Source: an uncultured Burkholderiales bacterium (GTDB lineage: Bacteria; Pseudomonadota; Gammaproteobacteria; Burkholderiales; Burkholderiaceae). Taken from it: a stretch of DNA of 7,682 nt. The notes under the pieces were generated by a model, which saw only the letters and a list, made by a program, of their open reading frames with translations, ran no database searches and had not been told where the DNA came from. How positions within the stretch are numbered: position 1 is the first letter of the stretch; each line of letters begins with the position of its first letter. Shown in pieces: positions 6,267-7,682 of the stretch. Position numbers and translations under genes: made by a program. The DNA lies in contig CAIMWY010000177.1 of the NCBI GenBank assembly GCA_903845315.1, positions 1 to 7,682 on the forward strand, read 5' to 3'.

Positions 6267-6848
6267 TCAGAGCTGGGCTTGGGAAGGCCTGGGAATGCGT
6301 TGGTAGCTGCGCATCTTTCCACGCGCATCCACACGGGCCAACACCATGTCGCCCGACGCGATGTTCTCGCCCATAAAGTCATGGATGTTGACGTGGTGTG
6401 TCACCAAGATGAGGGGCTTGTGGCTTTTTGTTTTGAGCTTCTCTGCGATGAATTGCTCCAGCGCTTGCGTACGGCTCTTGGCGAGGTGCATCTCATCAAA
6501 AAACGAGGCCAAGGGCGGCGCCACCTGGAAGCCGTTGAACTTCAGCAGTTCTGCCGTGTCTTGACATCGGCACCACGCACTGCTGTAGACCTCAGCATGG
6601 ACCACGCCTTGCTTGCGCAGCCAGTTGCCGACCACCCCGGCTTGTTGCCGTCCCTCGGCGCTCAGGTTGCGTTGGGTTTTGCAGTCTTCCAAGGTGTACC
6701 CCGCGGGGTCTCCAACCCCAGGGGCCAAGGTGTGGCGCATCAACAAGACGTAGTCAGACGACTGAAGTTTGTCGGACAGCTCGCTGGCGTGTGTCCATAG
6801 CGCACTCAGCAAAAACACACAGCAACAGGTGATTTTTTTCAGATTCAT
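6267..6848 (-). CDS. Secreted histidine phosphatase superfamily protein
   Basis: This 193-residue protein has a Sec-type signal peptide (residues 1-21, MNLKK start, hydrophobic core, THA before the likely cleavage) and a histidine-phosphatase (phosphoglycerate-mutase-like) domain. The phosphohistidine nucleophile is H39 in LLMRHTLAPG, with R38 before it. The motif reads RHT instead of the common RHG or RHE. SSAWCRCQDTAEL (89-101) carries the second arginine, R94. E119 in FFDEMH and H151 in LVTHHVNIHDF complete the expected catalytic set. Such exported members hydrolyse phosphate esters in the periplasm; the substrate here is unknown. Three cysteines in a row (8-10) lie in the signal peptide but do not form a proper lipobox. 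Mature cysteines include C56, C93 and C95. The start has no clear Shine-Dalgarno. It is 66 bases downstream of the deaminase gene and could share its transcript. Confidence 0.86.
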   Translation of the reverse strand: MNLKKITCCCVFLLSALWTHASELSDKLQSSDYVLLMRHTLAPGVGDPAGYTLEDCKTQRNLSAEGRQQAGVVGNWLRKQGVVHAEVYSSAWCRCQDTAELLKFNGFQVAPPLASFFDEMHLAKSRTQALEQFIAEKLKTKSHKPLILVTHHVNIHDFMGENIASGDMVLARVDARGKMRSYQRIPRPSQAQL

Positions 6849-6914
6849 GGGTCAAGTTAAGGGGTACATCAGGGCGGCGCTGCATTCACAGGCCTCTTGC
6901 AGTCTTGGTCGGCA

Positions 6915-7682
6915 TCAACCGAGCGCCAGCTGCATAGACAGCCGATTGTGTCGTTCAATCAGTGGGCCCATGTCGACTGTGGCTATCTCGCCTTGTCGCA
7001 CCACCACACGGCCATTGACCAGGGTGTAGTCGGCATTGCCGCTGGCGCACAGCAGCAGCGCGCCCACCGGGTCGTGCACCGCAGCGCCGGCCATGCTCAG
7101 GGTGTCTGTGCGAAACATCGCCACATCGGCGCAGTAGCCGGGGCTGAGCTGTCCCAGCTCGTGTGCGCGGCCCAGCACTTGTGCGCCACCGCGTGTGGCC
7201 AAGCGCAGGGCGTCGCGCGGTGTCATGTCAGACGGGCCCACATCACAGCCAAAGACGGTGCGCCCGTCCACCACGCGCGGTGCTTCCAAGGCGCGCCCCA
7301 CGCGAGCCAGCAGCATGGCTTGACGCGCTTCGTTGAGCAGGTGCGCCGCGTCGTTGCTGGCGCTGCCGTCCACCCCCAAACCCACGGGCACGCCGGCATC
7401 GAGCATCTTGCGCAAGGGCAAGATGCCGCTGGACAAACGCATGTTGCTGCAGGGGCAATGGGCTACGCCGGTGCGGGTTTTGGCGAACAAGTAAGTGCCT
7501 GCGTCGTCGAGCTTCACGCCGTGGGCGTGCCATACATCGTCGCCCACCCAGCCCAGGTCTTGCGCGTACTCGGCGGGTGTGCAGTTGAACTTTTCACGGG
7601 TGTAGGCAATGTCGTGGTCGTTCTCGGCCAGGTGCGTGTGCAGCCGCACCTTGTAGGCGCGGGCCAACTCGGCTGATGTGCG
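6915..7682 (-). CDS. Amidohydrolase, probable 8-oxoguanine deaminase (5' end outside window)
   Basis: This is the C-terminal 255 residues of an amidohydrolase-superfamily deaminase. The frame stays open past the window edge, so the first 180-200 residues, including the N-terminal HxH metal motif, are missing. Visible metal and substrate motifs are LHTHLAEN at the start, VWHAHGVKL, HCPCSNMRLSSG and GVDGSASND. The Asp in the last motif would be the catalytic/metal Asp. NEARQAMLLARVG and the C-terminal GYCADVAMFRTD plus LVNGRVVVRQG are typical of the 8-oxoguanine deaminase/hydroxyatrazine hydrolase branch. 8-Oxoguanine deaminase yields urate, the substrate of PuuD encoded at the other end of the window, which supports this choice. 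Alternatives are guanine deaminase or an s-triazine-type hydrolase. No terminator is evident in the 66 bases before the next gene. Confidence 0.85.
   Translation of the reverse strand, partial: RTSAELARAYKVRLHTHLAENDHDIAYTREKFNCTPAEYAQDLGWVGDDVWHAHGVKLDDAGTYLFAKTRTGVAHCPCSNMRLSSGILPLRKMLDAGVPVGLGVDGSASNDAAHLLNEARQAMLLARVGRALEAPRVVDGRTVFGCDVGPSDMTPRDALRLATRGGAQVLGRAHELGQLSPGYCADVAMFRTDTLSMAGAAVHDPVGALLLCASGNADYTLVNGRVVVRQGEIATVDMGPLIERHNRLSMQLALG

Noticed and set aside
6849..6914. Terminator between the deaminase and phosphatase genes
   Set aside because: Only a 5-bp CTGCA/TGCAG pairing with a long loop is visible and no T-run follows, so it is not supportable.
6897..7676. Plus-strand open frame of 259 codons opposite the deaminase
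   Set aside because: It is antisense to a gene with clear amidohydrolase motifs, its product is His/Gln/Ala-rich without recognisable domains, and long antisense frames are common in G+C-rich coding DNA.

Overview
The window looks like chromosomal DNA of a betaproteobacterium, most likely Burkholderiales/Comamonadaceae. This rests on G+C-rich coding with heavy TTG/CTG leucine use, a PuuD-type urate hydroxylase, and the general style of the ModABC and Gfo/Idh/MocA proteins. The family-level placement is an inference from recognition, not from a search. The window carries eleven protein-coding genes, two of them cut by the window edges. I see no rRNA, tRNA, CRISPR array, insertion sequence or phage gene, and no gene-free stretch longer than about 140 bases.

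Layout. Plus strand, 1-648: the C-terminal half of a membrane urate hydroxylase with a cytochrome c domain (puuD), followed by a hairpin. Plus strand, 710-3948: one tight unit, vapB-vapC-modA-modB-modC. It starts at a strong inverted-repeat operator. The TGA of vapB directly abuts the ATG of vapC, vapC overlaps modA by one base (TGATG), and modB overlaps modC by four (ATGA). After 53 bases comes a Gfo/Idh/MocA-family NAD(P)-dependent oxidoreductase (4002-5048). It converges, with only nine bases between stop codons, on a minus-strand lrgA-lrgB pair (6126 down to 5058). Upstream of lrgA lie three closely packed inverted repeats. Further right on the minus strand are a secreted histidine-phosphatase-family protein (6848-6267) and the C-terminal part of an amidohydrolase that best fits 8-oxoguanine deaminase (7682-6915).

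How the genes may work together. The two edge genes belong to one pathway: 8-oxoguanine deaminase makes urate and PuuD oxidises urate. The molybdate importer ModABC could supply molybdenum for the molybdenum cofactor of xanthine dehydrogenase, another source of urate. This purine/molybdenum theme is an inference from gene content. The VapBC module sits between puuD and modA, appears lower in G+C than the mod genes, and runs into modA without a gap, so the molybdate transporter may be under toxin-antitoxin autoregulation. LrgAB, the oxidoreductase and the phosphatase have no evident link to this theme.

I found no clearly new multi-gene system. The points most worth a second look are the vapBC-modABC coupling, the vapB operator that covers both the -10 and the ribosome binding site, and the cluster of dyads before lrgAB.
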